A stretch of 64,000 nt of DNA from Brenneria bubanii (GTDB taxonomy: Bacteria; Pseudomonadota; Gammaproteobacteria; Enterobacterales; Enterobacteriaceae), in the NCBI RefSeq assembly GCF_022378355.1, contig NZ_JAKMAJ010000009.1, forward strand, positions 62,001 to 126,000. The letters are read 5' to 3'. The notes below the pieces were generated by a model that saw only the letters and a program-made list of their open reading frames with translations, made no database searches and had not been told where the DNA came from. This document shows positions 51,777-60,398 of this stretch, piece by piece. A program made the translations under genes and the position numbers. Each line of letters begins with the position of its first letter. Within the stretch, counting starts at the first letter, position 1.

Positions 51777-52970
51777 TCATGCCTTTCGCTCGCTCACGCC
51801 GGCAGAATCGCGACGCGAGATCCACAGCAACGGAAGCTGCGCCGCCAGCGCCAACGCCAGTCCAACCCAGGGGGTTTGCTTCATAAGCGCCTGCGCCACC
51901 AGCATACCGCCGGCCGCCTCGCCCAGCGTAATGCCCAGATTAAAGGCCGAGATGTTCAGCGCCGAGGCGAAGTCCACGGCCTTTGGCGCCCAGCGTTCGG
52001 CGGTTTCCAGCATGCCCGCCTGGAAACCTGGCGACATACCGAACGCCATGATCCCCCAGACTAGCAGCAACGGCACCATCGCCGGTTTATAAGGCATGAA
52101 TAACGCCAGCGCCACGAAGACCAACGCCAGACACATTAACATACGCCTCAGCGCGACCGCCCAACCCAGCCTTGCCGCCAGACGGCCGCCGATCAGATTA
52201 CCGGCCAGCGTCGCGACGCCGAAAACCACCAGCAGCAGGCTGGCGCTATAAATTGAAAAGCCGCTAATATCGGTCAGGATCGGCGTGATGAAGGTAAATG
52301 CGGCAAAGCTGGCGCCGAAGCCAAATACCGTAATGCTCATCATCGCCAGAATGGCCGGCTGACATAACGCAGCCAGCTGCGTTCCAGCCCGTCCGATGGT
52401 CGATAACGATAACGACGGCATCCATAACAGAATGGCCAGCATAGCCACACCGGCCAACAGCGCCACGGCGAAGAACGGCAAACGCCAGCCAAAACTGTTG
52501 CCGATATAGCTCCCCAAGGGTACGCCTATCGCCATCGCCAGATTCAAGCCGGAGAACATCACCGCAATAGCGCTGCTGGCCTGTCCCTTCGGCGATAGCC
52601 GCGCCGCCACCGTCGCGCCAATGGCGAAAAAGCTGCCGTGCGCCACCGCGGTGACGCAGCGCCCGACCAATAGCATCGCATAGCTGTCGGAAAGCGCTGA
52701 CAATAGATTGCCGATAAGAAATACGCCGACCAATAGCACCAGCACCGGTTTACGGGGTAAATGCGCCAGCCCCAATACCACCAGCGGCGTTCCAATCGCC
52801 AATGCAAACGCGTATCCCGCGACCAGTCCCCCTGCTTGCGCCAACGGCACATGAAGTTCGTCGGAGATGGCCGGCAATACCCCGACAACGATGAATTCCG
52901 CCACGCCGATGGCGAATGCCGTAACGGCCAGTGCCCAGACACCGGGATGCATGTGATAATGCCGGCTCAT
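51777..52970 (-). CDS. MFS exporter, 12-span DHA1 type (AraJ/YdhP-like)
   Basis: 397 residues with the DHA1 pattern: LAVTAFAIGVAEFIVVGVLPAISDEL in span 1, GTPLVVLGLAHLPRKPVLVLLV (motif A variant), LVGRCVTAVAHGSFFAIGATVA and LGSYIGNSFGWRLPFF. It likely exports a sugar-like or drug-like small molecule. The start at 52970 gives normal length, and its ATG overlaps the stop of a 43-codon upstream ORF (ATGA), so translation coupling sets the start. The longer frame would read through that ORF in another phase. Divergent LysR gene at 53242 is its probable regulator. Confidence 0.86.
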   Translation of the reverse strand: MSRHYHMHPGVWALAVTAFAIGVAEFIVVGVLPAISDELHVPLAQAGGLVAGYAFALAIGTPLVVLGLAHLPRKPVLVLLVGVFLIGNLLSALSDSYAMLLVGRCVTAVAHGSFFAIGATVAARLSPKGQASSAIAVMFSGLNLAMAIGVPLGSYIGNSFGWRLPFFAVALLAGVAMLAILLWMPSLSLSTIGRAGTQLAALCQPAILAMMSITVFGFGASFAAFTFITPILTDISGFSIYSASLLLVVFGVATLAGNLIGGRLAARLGWAVALRRMLMCLALVFVALALFMPYKPAMVPLLLVWGIMAFGMSPGFQAGMLETAERWAPKAVDFASALNISAFNLGITLGEAAGGMLVAQALMKQTPWVGLALALAAQLPLLWISRRDSAGVSERKA

Positions 52971-53098
52971 TGTCGCCCCCCCATAGACGCTGGCGCCGAC
53001 GCCCCGGCCGACGCGTACCAATAATCGGTATAGCGCGCGCACATCAGGATAGGGGTGGCCGATATCACGATGGCCAATTGATAAGGGGTGAATAGCAT
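52967..53098 (-). CDS. 43-residue small ORF translationally coupled to the MFS exporter
   Basis: An ATG at 53098 follows AGGAGT by 8 bases, the best ribosome site in the area. The frame encodes 43 residues beginning MLFTPYQLAIVISATPILMC, a hydrophobic first half, then a polar alanine/serine-rich tail, and ends in TGA overlapping the exporter ATG. It may be a small membrane protein helping the pump or a leader peptide that governs exporter translation. No homologue is recalled. Being between the exporter and the LysR operator region makes a transcript covering both plausible. Confidence 0.6.
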   Translation of the reverse strand: MLFTPYQLAIVISATPILMCARYTDYWYASAGASAPASMGGRQ

Positions 53099-53155
53099 GG
53101 TTCAGCACTCCTGTTGGGTTACGGGCAGCCAATTGATGAATTCAATGGCGAGATA

Positions 53156-53169
53156 TCATCAAATGATGA
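53156..53169. promoter_or_regulatory. Dyad in the MFS/LysR divergent promoter
   Basis: TCATC-AAAT-GATGA, a perfect dyad about midway between the small ORF and the LysR gene. A related ATTGA-TGAAT-TCAAT dyad is at 53132-53146. Both fit LysR-type recognition sites. Confidence 0.4.
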
Positions 53170-53212
53170 CGCCAACGGCATCAGTGAACTAGACTGCCTT
53201 CAGGAAAAACAT

Positions 53213-53231
53213 TTATGAATTGAACTCATAA
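53213..53231. promoter_or_regulatory. Dyad overlapping the LysR leader
   Basis: TTATGA-ATTGAAC-TCATAA, a perfect 6-base dyad ending beside the AAGGAGG ribosome site of the LysR gene at 53242; suited to autorepression. Confidence 0.4.
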
Positions 53232-53241
53232 GGAGGCAGAC

Positions 53242-54153
53242 ATGGCCCGTCCGGACGTTAACCGATCCGGCGAGTTGGAGGTTTTTGTGCAGGTTATCGA
53301 ACGGGGCGGGTTCTCCGCCGCCGCTCGCGCCTGCGCCATGACGCCCTCAGCCGTAAGCAAGCTGATCTCACGCCTTGAACACCGGCTGGGCGCCCGGTTG
53401 CTGAACCGTTCCACGCGCCAGTTGCAACTGACGCCGGAGGGCCGCGTTTTTTATGAGCGCGGCGTACGCATCCTGGCCGATCTGAGCGAAGCTGAACGCT
53501 GCGCCGGCGAGAATGCCACGCCGCGCGGGCGATTGCGGGTGAATGCCAATGTGCCGTTCGGCCACCATATTCTGCTGCCGCTGGTGCCGGAATTTCTCCA
53601 GCGTTATCCCGAGATAACGCTGGATATCGTATTAACCGATGAGGTCATTGATATTCTGGAGCAGCGCACCGACGTGGCGGTACGCGCCGGCCCGCTTAAA
53701 AGCTCCAGTCTGACGGCGCGCAAGCTCGGCGCGACGCGCATGATGATAGTCGGCGCGCCCGGCTATCTGGCGCGCTGTGCCGAGCCGGTCACGCCGGGCG
53801 ATTTGATGCGGCACAACCGTCTGGGCGCCAACTATGTACGCGCTCAACCCGGCTGGCCGCTGCGTCACGCTGGCGAGAACATTATCGTTCCGGCGACCGG
53901 CAACGCGCAGGCCAGCGACGGCGAAGCGCTGCGACGTTTGGCGCTTTCCGGCCTGGGGCTGGCGCGTTTAGCGGCGTTTCAGGTGCGAGAGGATATCGCC
54001 GCCGGCCGGCTGCGGCCGGTTCTTGAGCAATATAATCCGGGCGACATCGAAGAGATCCACGCGGTTTTCGTCGGACAGGGCGGCTATCTACCGCTGCGGG
54101 TACGCGCCCTGCTCGACTTTCTCGTCGAGCGAGTCAGGATCGGCGAAGCCTAA
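53242..54153 (+). CDS. LysR-family transcriptional regulator (CrgA/DmlR-like)
   Basis: 303 residues with the LysR helix-turn-helix (LEVFVQVIERGGFSAAARACAMTPSAVSKLISRLEHRLGARLLNRSTRQLQLT) and an effector domain starting about residue 92 (GRLRVNANVPFGHHILLPLVPEFLQRYPEI). A very strong AAGGAGG site precedes the ATG. It is divergent from the small ORF/MFS unit with three dyads between, and probably controls that export unit. Confidence 0.9.
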   Translation: MARPDVNRSGELEVFVQVIERGGFSAAARACAMTPSAVSKLISRLEHRLGARLLNRSTRQLQLTPEGRVFYERGVRILADLSEAERCAGENATPRGRLRVNANVPFGHHILLPLVPEFLQRYPEITLDIVLTDEVIDILEQRTDVAVRAGPLKSSSLTARKLGATRMMIVGAPGYLARCAEPVTPGDLMRHNRLGANYVRAQPGWPLRHAGENIIVPATGNAQASDGEALRRLALSGLGLARLAAFQVREDIAAGRLRPVLEQYNPGDIEEIHAVFVGQGGYLPLRVRALLDFLVERVRIGEA

Positions 54154-54231
54154 TCTTGTCGAGGGAGACAATAAACTCGGCGTCGGGGGTAAAGGCGCGA
54201 CGGCGTTTAGTTGCGGCAATAGCGACGCTGA

Positions 54232-54807
54232 TTATGGCTCAATGCTGATCGGGGTGCCGACCGGCACGCTTGCCCAGATTGCGCGCATTTCCGTATTGGT
54301 CACGGCAATACAGCCATCGGTCCAGTCCAGCCGCTGAAGCGCCGGCTCCAGCCATTGCCAACCGTTGGCGGTTCCATGGATCATGATATTGCCGCCCGTT
54401 TTCTCTCCGGCGGCCTCCGCACGCTGCTTATCATGGCTATCCGGATAGGAGATGTGCAGGCTAAGACTGAAGCGCGAATGCGCATTACGCCAATCGATGA
54501 CATAATCGCCCTCTGGCGTTTTCTTGTCGCCGTCACGACGTTTCGGACCATGGTCCGCCGCCCTCCCCAACGCAATATGATAGCGAGCCAGTTCTTTTCC
54601 GTCTTTCAGCAGCAGCAGCACGCGCTCAGCCTTATGCACCAGAATACGATCGGCCAGCCGATCGGCCAGCCGATCGGCAGGGGCGGATTCCGGCGGCGTG
54701 CCGTGCCCCAGCCTGGCCATCGCCAGGGTATAGGCATACAGGCCACCTAGTATGCAAACGACGACAGCTACTCGGCGAAAAAAGAGGCGGCGTTTAACAT
54801 TCGACAT
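54232..54807 (-). CDS. L,D-transpeptidase-like (YkuD) protein with N-terminal anchor
   Basis: 191 residues: a membrane anchor at about 12-30, then a YkuD-fold domain with KKTPEGDYVID, IMIHGTANG (H144) and the catalytic loop DWTDGCIAVTN (C166). The usual SHGC motif is TDGC, as in the YafK-like branch, which includes enzymes that cut or remodel peptidoglycan cross-links or lipoprotein attachment. Periplasmic. An ATG at 54828 in frame is also possible; neither has a clear ribosome site. A short tandem repeat near residues 45-54 (ADRLADRLADR) lies in the linker after the anchor. Confidence 0.82.
   Translation of the reverse strand: MSNVKRRLFFRRVAVVVCILGGLYAYTLAMARLGHGTPPESAPADRLADRLADRILVHKAERVLLLLKDGKELARYHIALGRAADHGPKRRDGDKKTPEGDYVIDWRNAHSRFSLSLHISYPDSHDKQRAEAAGEKTGGNIMIHGTANGWQWLEPALQRLDWTDGCIAVTNTEMRAIWASVPVGTPISIEP
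54648..54678. repeat. 12-base tandem repeat inside the L,D-transpeptidase-like gene
   Basis: GATCGGCCAGCC occurs twice in full and then partly (GATCGGC). It is a multiple of three and encodes RLAD repeats in the periplasmic linker, so length changes would keep the frame. Confidence 0.7.
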
Positions 54808-54925
54808 AGCGATAACGTCTTGTTCCATCTGTAATAATCAAAGTATTCGTGACCGGCGAGTATATCCCTAAGCCCGTCATCCCGATAGTGCGCGTCCATC
54901 CGGAGCGGCGCAAGCGCCCCGCCAT

Positions 54926-56116
54926 TCAGCCAGACGGCGCTTCGCTAAGACTGTTATAGATGAATAAACCGCAGACGCCCGCAATCAGCCCCAGTATCAC
55001 GGCAAACAGGGTGGCGCCGTTCGCCAAGCCGCATAGGTCGATGACATAGCCGGCGGCGACAGGCAGCAGACAAGCCGGAATATAGCCGCCAATGTTCAGA
55101 ACCGCATTCGCTTCAGCGCGACGCCCGTCAGCCACGTGCAAACCGATCAACGTCAGCCCCCCTAACTGGCCTAATCCTTGCCCGACGCCCGCGCACAGCG
55201 CAGCCAGCACCAGTACCACAGCCAGGGAGGCATGCACGGTGATGATCAGACCGACCATTGCCAATATCGTCGCCAGCGAGCCGGCCAGGAAAATCGACTG
55301 AACCTTCCATTGGCGCACCATAAACTGCACGCCCGTCGCCGTAAGAAACATGGCGCAGGCCATGCCGCCCGCGATCATCGGACTGCTGACGTTCAGCAAC
55401 CGGGATAGTACCGACGGCCCCAGCGCCAGCATAAAGGATGTCGCGGTAATGCCCGGACCGAAGGTGCCGATGCCGTAGAGCAACTGTCGACGATTATCAG
55501 CGGGAACCGTCGGCAGACGCAGGCGTAAGGATTTGGTCTCTTTTGGCGCAACAGCCCGCAGCGGCAGTAAAAAAAGGATGATTAACGCACTCATCAGAAT
55601 GGCGAACTCCGCGCCAAAAATCGGCATAATGGGCGCGACTCGCCACTGGGCGATGGTTCCCGCCAGCAGCGGCCCCAGCCCGGCGCCAAGCACCATCGAC
55701 ACCGACGCCAGTAAAGCAGCCTGCCGCCGGCGCGCCATCCCCCCCAGATCGCCGATCGCCGCCATGCCCGCCGATACCACCGTTCCCACGGCAACGCCGG
55801 TTAACAAGCGGGCGATGGCCAAAACCGCCACTGACTGGGCGACAGCGAACAACGTACAGGCCGTCAGCGCCGCCACTACCCCGGGGATCATAATGACTTT
55901 TCGTCCGTAACGATCGGATAGCTGTCCCGCAATCAGCAGCGTACCGAGCAGCCCGGCAATATAAAAAGCGAAGATAATCGCCAGCGTGGCGGTAGAAAAA
56001 TGGAGCGATTGCTGCCAGTGCACATAAAGCGGCGTGGGCAAGTTCGACAGCATAAATACCGCCGTGACCACCCATGCGGCGCTTACCATGAGAGCCGGCG
56101 ATGCGCGTCCCGTCAT
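54926..56116 (-). CDS. MFS exporter, 12-span
   Basis: 396 residues with MFS signatures: FMLSNLPTPLYVHWQQSLHFSTATLAIIFAFYIAGLL, GQLSDRYGRKVIMIPG (motif A) and AIARLLTGVAVGTVVSAGMAAIGDL. The ATG at 56116 follows AAGGAG by 8 bases. The divergent ArsR-like gene at 56369 with a palindromic site between them suggests a repressor-exporter pair for some toxic compound. Substrate unknown. Confidence 0.86.
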   Translation of the reverse strand: MTGRASPALMVSAAWVVTAVFMLSNLPTPLYVHWQQSLHFSTATLAIIFAFYIAGLLGTLLIAGQLSDRYGRKVIMIPGVVAALTACTLFAVAQSVAVLAIARLLTGVAVGTVVSAGMAAIGDLGGMARRRQAALLASVSMVLGAGLGPLLAGTIAQWRVAPIMPIFGAEFAILMSALIILFLLPLRAVAPKETKSLRLRLPTVPADNRRQLLYGIGTFGPGITATSFMLALGPSVLSRLLNVSSPMIAGGMACAMFLTATGVQFMVRQWKVQSIFLAGSLATILAMVGLIITVHASLAVVLVLAALCAGVGQGLGQLGGLTLIGLHVADGRRAEANAVLNIGGYIPACLLPVAAGYVIDLCGLANGATLFAVILGLIAGVCGLFIYNSLSEAPSG

Positions 56117-56273
56117 CGCTCCGCTCCTTCGCGTTGCAACACGCGCTTGAAACAGGAGCGGACATGACCAAGCGTGATAGGAGGCTCGCTCGCGGCCAGA
56201 TCGTGCCCCAGGTCGGATTCAGTTCGGGATACGCCGTGACAAGGCGTCGCAGGATAAAAAAACATCGTTTTTC

Positions 56274-56323
56274 CTTGTACGAAATTTTTCGAACTATAGC
56301 ATGTTAGAAAAAAGTCGTACAAG
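56274..56323. promoter_or_regulatory. Paired 9-base inverted repeats upstream of the ArsR-like gene
   Basis: CTTGTACGA (56274-56282) and TCGTACAAG (56315-56323) are exact inverted copies 32 bases apart. Between them lies CGAAA-TT-TTTCG (56280-56291), another perfect dyad. This is in the promoter region shared by the MFS exporter and the ArsR-like gene and is the likely operator for the latter. Confidence 0.55.
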
Positions 56324-56368
56324 TGTTATGATGTAGCCATATTCGTTAACCAGACCTATAGTTTCCTG

Positions 56369-56716
56369 ATGAAAACAGAGCAACCGACCAATCTGCCCCC
56401 TCCGCTGGAAGAGCCGGCGGCGAAGGATTTAAAATTAGAAACGATATTTGCCGCGCTGGCCGAGCCCTTGCGCCTGACCATCATCCATAAACTGATGCTG
56501 GAGTCTGACGCCTATGATCATCCTTGCGGCTGGTTTGGATTCGATCGACCAAAATCAACCTTGACTCATCATTTTAAAACGTTGCGGGAAGCGGGTCTGA
56601 TCCGCCAACGCCAATACGGATTAGAGCGGCGCAGTCGATTACGCAGAGAAGATATCGACGCGCGTTTTCCTGGCCTGCTGGCGTTGATAGAAAATTGGCC
56701 GTTACCCCGAAGTTAG
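56369..56716 (+). CDS. ArsR-type winged-helix transcriptional regulator
   Basis: 115 residues with an ArsR-like DNA-binding domain: TIFAALAEPLRLTIIHKLML, then PKSTLTHHFKTLREAGLIRQRQYGLERRSRLRREDIDARFPGLL, where THHFKTLREAGLI is the recognition-helix region. The metal-binding ELCVCDL motif is absent, so metal sensing is unlikely. Divergent from the MFS exporter; palindromes at 56274-56323 are candidate operators. Confidence 0.85.
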   Translation: MKTEQPTNLPPPLEEPAAKDLKLETIFAALAEPLRLTIIHKLMLESDAYDHPCGWFGFDRPKSTLTHHFKTLREAGLIRQRQYGLERRSRLRREDIDARFPGLLALIENWPLPRS

Positions 56717-56805
56717 CCAGAAAACCATGAATCTTCCGCATCGGCAAAATCTGCGACGCGGATACAAAACGACGGTATCACCAACCCGCGGCAAAACATT
56801 TCGGC

Positions 56806-58536
56806 TCAGACGGTAGGCGCCTGCAAAGTCTGCCATACAGCATAAGCCGCCATAACGGTTTCCATCTGTACGGTATGGCCGGCGATGAACGCCTCGCCGT
56901 AGATGGTTTCGTCCGGATACTCGGTGATCAGCGTCATCGGCACGTCATGCCGGTCGTCCACGGAGGACAAGCAGGGGAAGCCATTGATAATTTGGAAACC
57001 GGTTTCGCCGGCATGAATTTCGTAAAGCGCGATTTGCCGATTATTGTAGTCGAGCAGACCGGGAATGGCGCCCAGATGGCGCGTCACATGGTCCAACAGC
57101 ATCTCGGCCTGTTTTTCCCAGTTCTGATGATGCCGAACGACCAAAAAGAACCCCTTGGGCAGAGTCCACATGGCGAAGTTGCGCGGCACATACCCTGACA
57201 GCGGGCGCGTCCACTCGTGCGAAGGATAGCCGTGCAGATTGACATGCAGACCGGCGCCGCTCAACGCCTGCGCCTGCAGGCGTATTTCCTTCTCGTTGAG
57301 GTAAATGCCGGCATTCTCGCGGGTGCGGTACTCCAGATCATCGCCGAGAGCGGTATAACGGGCGGCATGATGCATATGACGCGGATTATCGACGCGCAGG
57401 CGCTGATGGAGCGCGTAGCCGTCCGGATTCTCAAGCGGCGAGATGGTGAAATGCGCATTGGGTTGTTCAGCCAGCCGACGGGCGGCGCGAATGGCGCCGA
57501 CGATGCCGGTCGTTTCGTTCGCATGCTGGCCGCTGCTAATCATCACCGCGGCGTCGCCGCCGGCGATATAACGAGCCGACAACGGCCGTCCTGAACGGGT
57601 TTGGGCGCCAAACGCCTGACCACCGATCCCGGCAAGCGACTGCGCGACCTGCCGCGCCGCCAGCGGCGCGACCGCCTTATCGATCGGCTGGTCGGCGCCG
57701 TCAAAAAAAGCGGTGGTTAGCGGCCGGATAGCGACGCGGACCGACACCTCTCCGGCGCGTCTGACCACCTCCGGCACGATTTGCCCAGGCCGCAAACCAC
57801 GGTCGCCGAGCGGCCTGCCTGATTTCTTCTGGAAAAACTCCAGCAGCGAGAAATAGAGATCCTCATGCAGCGCCTCACGCAGACTGATCACCTCATCGCC
57901 GACGGCCAGCGGCAGATCGTCGGCCGGGTACGCCATTTGAATGTTAAGCTCTGCGAAATAAGGTTCGTCATTGCCCCAATCAGCAGCGGCGATAGCCTGA
58001 ACGGCTTCGTGGAACAGGCGTTCGTAATCGGTCTCCAGCCGCCGGCCGTTTTCCTCTCCGGCCAACCTGAACCAGCCGCACGGCGATACGTTGGTTTCAC
58101 CGACGATATCCTGCTGAACGTGATTCGGCGCCGCGACCTGCAATGTTTCGCGCTTTCCGCGTCGCGTCAGCGCCACATCGTAACAAAACGCGCCCGCTTT
58201 GCGGGCGATAAACTCAATCGTCCGACCGCCCACCAAAGAAGCGAGCGGATAGGCTTCCAGCAGAAAACGGTTGGCCGGCGCCAGCTCATGCACCGGATAC
58301 CCTATCTGAATCGCCGTAACGCCCTCAAGGTCGATCTCCTCCAGAAACGCGCAGAGCAAGGGTTTATAGGCGCTGCGGATACGCGCCGTAACGCCTCTGG
58401 CCTGTAATTGCCGCTCCGCGGCGCGGCGGCTCGTTAAGTCATCGAACGTCCAGGCCTCGAAGGACTGGCCGGGAAGCGCGCGCGCCACCAGTTGATCGAG
58501 GCTGCGTTTAAAAGATTTTTCAAAGATTGAAGTCAT
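56806..58536 (-). CDS. M14-family zinc metallocarboxypeptidase-like enzyme, cytosolic
   Basis: 576 residues, no signal peptide. The C-terminal half holds an M14 domain: ISSGQHANETTG (H338, E341 as HxxE zinc ligands), ENPDGYALHQRLRVDNPR, HVNLHGYPSHEW (H431 or H435 as third ligand) and a glutamate in LITEYPDETIYG. The N-terminal 300 residues are a family-specific region I cannot name. It starts 6 bases after the upstream permease stop and has AAGG about 9 bases before the ATG. As last gene of a peptide-type ABC operon, it probably removes C-terminal residues from, or deamidates, the imported compound. Confidence 0.8.
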   Translation of the reverse strand: MTSIFEKSFKRSLDQLVARALPGQSFEAWTFDDLTSRRAAERQLQARGVTARIRSAYKPLLCAFLEEIDLEGVTAIQIGYPVHELAPANRFLLEAYPLASLVGGRTIEFIARKAGAFCYDVALTRRGKRETLQVAAPNHVQQDIVGETNVSPCGWFRLAGEENGRRLETDYERLFHEAVQAIAAADWGNDEPYFAELNIQMAYPADDLPLAVGDEVISLREALHEDLYFSLLEFFQKKSGRPLGDRGLRPGQIVPEVVRRAGEVSVRVAIRPLTTAFFDGADQPIDKAVAPLAARQVAQSLAGIGGQAFGAQTRSGRPLSARYIAGGDAAVMISSGQHANETTGIVGAIRAARRLAEQPNAHFTISPLENPDGYALHQRLRVDNPRHMHHAARYTALGDDLEYRTRENAGIYLNEKEIRLQAQALSGAGLHVNLHGYPSHEWTRPLSGYVPRNFAMWTLPKGFFLVVRHHQNWEKQAEMLLDHVTRHLGAIPGLLDYNNRQIALYEIHAGETGFQIINGFPCLSSVDDRHDVPMTLITEYPDETIYGEAFIAGHTVQMETVMAAYAVWQTLQAPTV

Positions 58537-58542
58537 GTCCCA

Positions 58543-59391
58543 TTACCTTGAAGTTCTGCCGGTTGGATCGAGGCTATCCCGCAGCCAGTCTCCCAGCAGG
58601 TTAAGACCAAGCACGGTGAACAGAATGGCAAGCCCGGGAAATACGCTGATCCACCAGGCGGTCTGCAAGTAAGTACGGCCGTCGGCCAATATGCCTCCCC
58701 AACTGGGAATGGTCGGATCGACGCCGAGACCAAGGAAGGTCAGACTGCTTTCCAGCAAAATATTGTTGGCGATGTTGAGCGTCATCAGCACGATCACCGG
58801 ACCGATCAGGTTCGGCAGCAGATGCTGAAAGACGATACGCCAGTCTTTCACGCCAATCGCCCGCGCCGACAGGATGAACTCACGCTCGCGCAGGGTCATC
58901 ACCGAACCGCGCACCAGACGGGCATACTGCACCCACTGTGAGACGATCAGCAAAATAATGGTATTGGTCAGGCTGCCGCCGACGATCGCGATAAAGGTAA
59001 TCGCCAGCAGGATGAACGGCATGGCGAGCTGCAGATCGGCAAAGCGCATCACCAGCATGTCCCAGAAGCCGCGATAATAGCCGGCGATCAGCCCCATCAG
59101 GACGCCGAAAATCACCGCGCCGATAACCGAAGTAAAGCCGACAAGCAGCGAAATTTTGCCGCCCGCGACCACCCGCGCCAGCACATCACGTCCCAAAGGA
59201 TCGGTGCCAAGCGGATGCGCGCTGTTGGTGAAGGGTTTTACCAGCCGCGCCAGCAGATCGATTTTTTCAGCGACGCCCGGGAACAGCACGTCGGAGAAGA
59301 TAACGGCGAGGCAAATAACGACGGTAAGCAACGAGCCCAGAATAAATTCCAGGTTCGCGCAGCGTGAAAAGCGAGAGGTTGTGCTAGCCAT
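58543..59391 (-). CDS. Peptide/nickel-type ABC transporter permease (DppC-like)
   Basis: 282 residues, six spans, with the DppC N-terminal segment HPLGTDPLGRDVLARVVAGGKISLLVG and the EAA loop REREFILSARAIGVKDWRIVFQHLLPNLIGPVIV. Pairs with the DppB-like permease encoded 6 bases upstream. Confidence 0.92.
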   Translation of the reverse strand: MASTTSRFSRCANLEFILGSLLTVVICLAVIFSDVLFPGVAEKIDLLARLVKPFTNSAHPLGTDPLGRDVLARVVAGGKISLLVGFTSVIGAVIFGVLMGLIAGYYRGFWDMLVMRFADLQLAMPFILLAITFIAIVGGSLTNTIILLIVSQWVQYARLVRGSVMTLREREFILSARAIGVKDWRIVFQHLLPNLIGPVIVLMTLNIANNILLESSLTFLGLGVDPTIPSWGGILADGRTYLQTAWWISVFPGLAILFTVLGLNLLGDWLRDSLDPTGRTSR

Positions 59392-59397
59392 GGGCGA

Positions 59398-60321
59398 TTA
59401 CTCCGTGCGAATACGCGGATCGACAAGACCGTAGGCGATATCGACCAACAGGTTGATGCCGACGATCATCAGCGACAAAACGGTGATGACGCCCTGAAGT
59501 ACGGGATAGTCGCGTGCCGCCACCGCATCGAAGGCCAGCGACCCCATGCCCGGCCAGTTGAATACCCGCTCAATAATCACGATACCGCCGAGCAGGCCGC
59601 CGAACTGCAGGCCGAAATAGGTAATCAAGGGAATGGCGCAGTTACGCAGCGCGTGCTTGTACAGCACCTTGTTTTCGCTTAGACCCTTGGCGCGCGCCAC
59701 CATGATATATTGCGACTGCAGCGTCTCCAGCATGGCCGTGCGCACCAGCCGGACATTGGTCGCCGTCAGAATGACGCCCATGGTTACCGCCGGCATCACA
59801 TAACTCGCCGCGCCCGACATGCCGCTGGGCGGGAACCAGCCGAGCACAATGGCGAACAGCAAGACCAGCATGGTGGCCAGCCAGAAATTCGGAAACGACA
59901 GGCCGACCAGCGAGAGGATACGTATCACCTGATCGACGAATTTACCGCGCGCCGTCGCCGCCTTGATGCCCAGAGGTATCGACAGTGCAATCGACACCGC
60001 CATCGAGATGAAAGCCAGCAGCAGAGTGGCCGGAACGGCATCGCCAATCAGCTGCGCCACCGGCGTACCGCCGGAAAAACTGCGGCCAAAATCCAGTGAG
60101 AGCATACCGGTGAGAAAGTGCCAATATTGCGCCATGAAGGGTTGGTCAGTGCCAAGCGACGCACGAATACGCGCCAGATCGTCTTCCGTCATGCTGCCGC
60201 CGCCCTGAAACATCATCAGCGCCGGATCACCCGTCAGGCGAATGGCGAAAGAAACGATGAGCGTAATCGCGATGATGACGAAAATCGCCTGTAGCAATCG
60301 TTTAATAAGGAAGCCGAGCAC
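59398..60321 (-). CDS. Peptide/nickel-type ABC transporter permease (DppB-like)
   Basis: 307 residues with a GTG start after GAGGAA. Typical DppB start MLGFLIKRLLQAIFVIIAITLIVSF, a large first periplasmic loop, and the EAA loop YIMVARAKGLSENKVLYKHALRNCAIPLITYFG. Separated from the binding-protein gene by 77 bases that contain a strong hairpin. Confidence 0.92.
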   Translation of the reverse strand: MLGFLIKRLLQAIFVIIAITLIVSFAIRLTGDPALMMFQGGGSMTEDDLARIRASLGTDQPFMAQYWHFLTGMLSLDFGRSFSGGTPVAQLIGDAVPATLLLAFISMAVSIALSIPLGIKAATARGKFVDQVIRILSLVGLSFPNFWLATMLVLLFAIVLGWFPPSGMSGAASYVMPAVTMGVILTATNVRLVRTAMLETLQSQYIMVARAKGLSENKVLYKHALRNCAIPLITYFGLQFGGLLGGIVIIERVFNWPGMGSLAFDAVAARDYPVLQGVITVLSLMIVGINLLVDIAYGLVDPRIRTE

Positions 60322-60348
60322 ATTGAGTTCCTCGATGAGAGATGAGAA

Positions 60349-60374
60349 CCTCGCCGGAATCAGCGCCGGCGAGG
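60349..60374 (-). other. Intra-operon hairpin after the binding-protein gene
   Basis: CCTCGCCGG and CCGGCGAGG form a perfect 9-base GC-rich stem with an 8-base loop, without a T tract. Hairpins in this position often protect the 3' end of the binding-protein message or cause partial termination, giving more binding protein than permease. Confidence 0.55.
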
Positions 60375-60398
60375 GGTGTTATCAGATGAAAAATCGGC

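Noticed and set aside
51633-52064. 143-codon plus-strand frame overlapping the end of the MFS gene
   Set aside because: Antisense shadow of the MFS gene with R/Q-rich, low-information sequence.
53099-53132. N-terminal extension of the MFS exporter to 53132
   Set aside because: The extension is hydrophilic and lies out of phase over the small ORF that has the good ribosome site; the shorter start gives family length.
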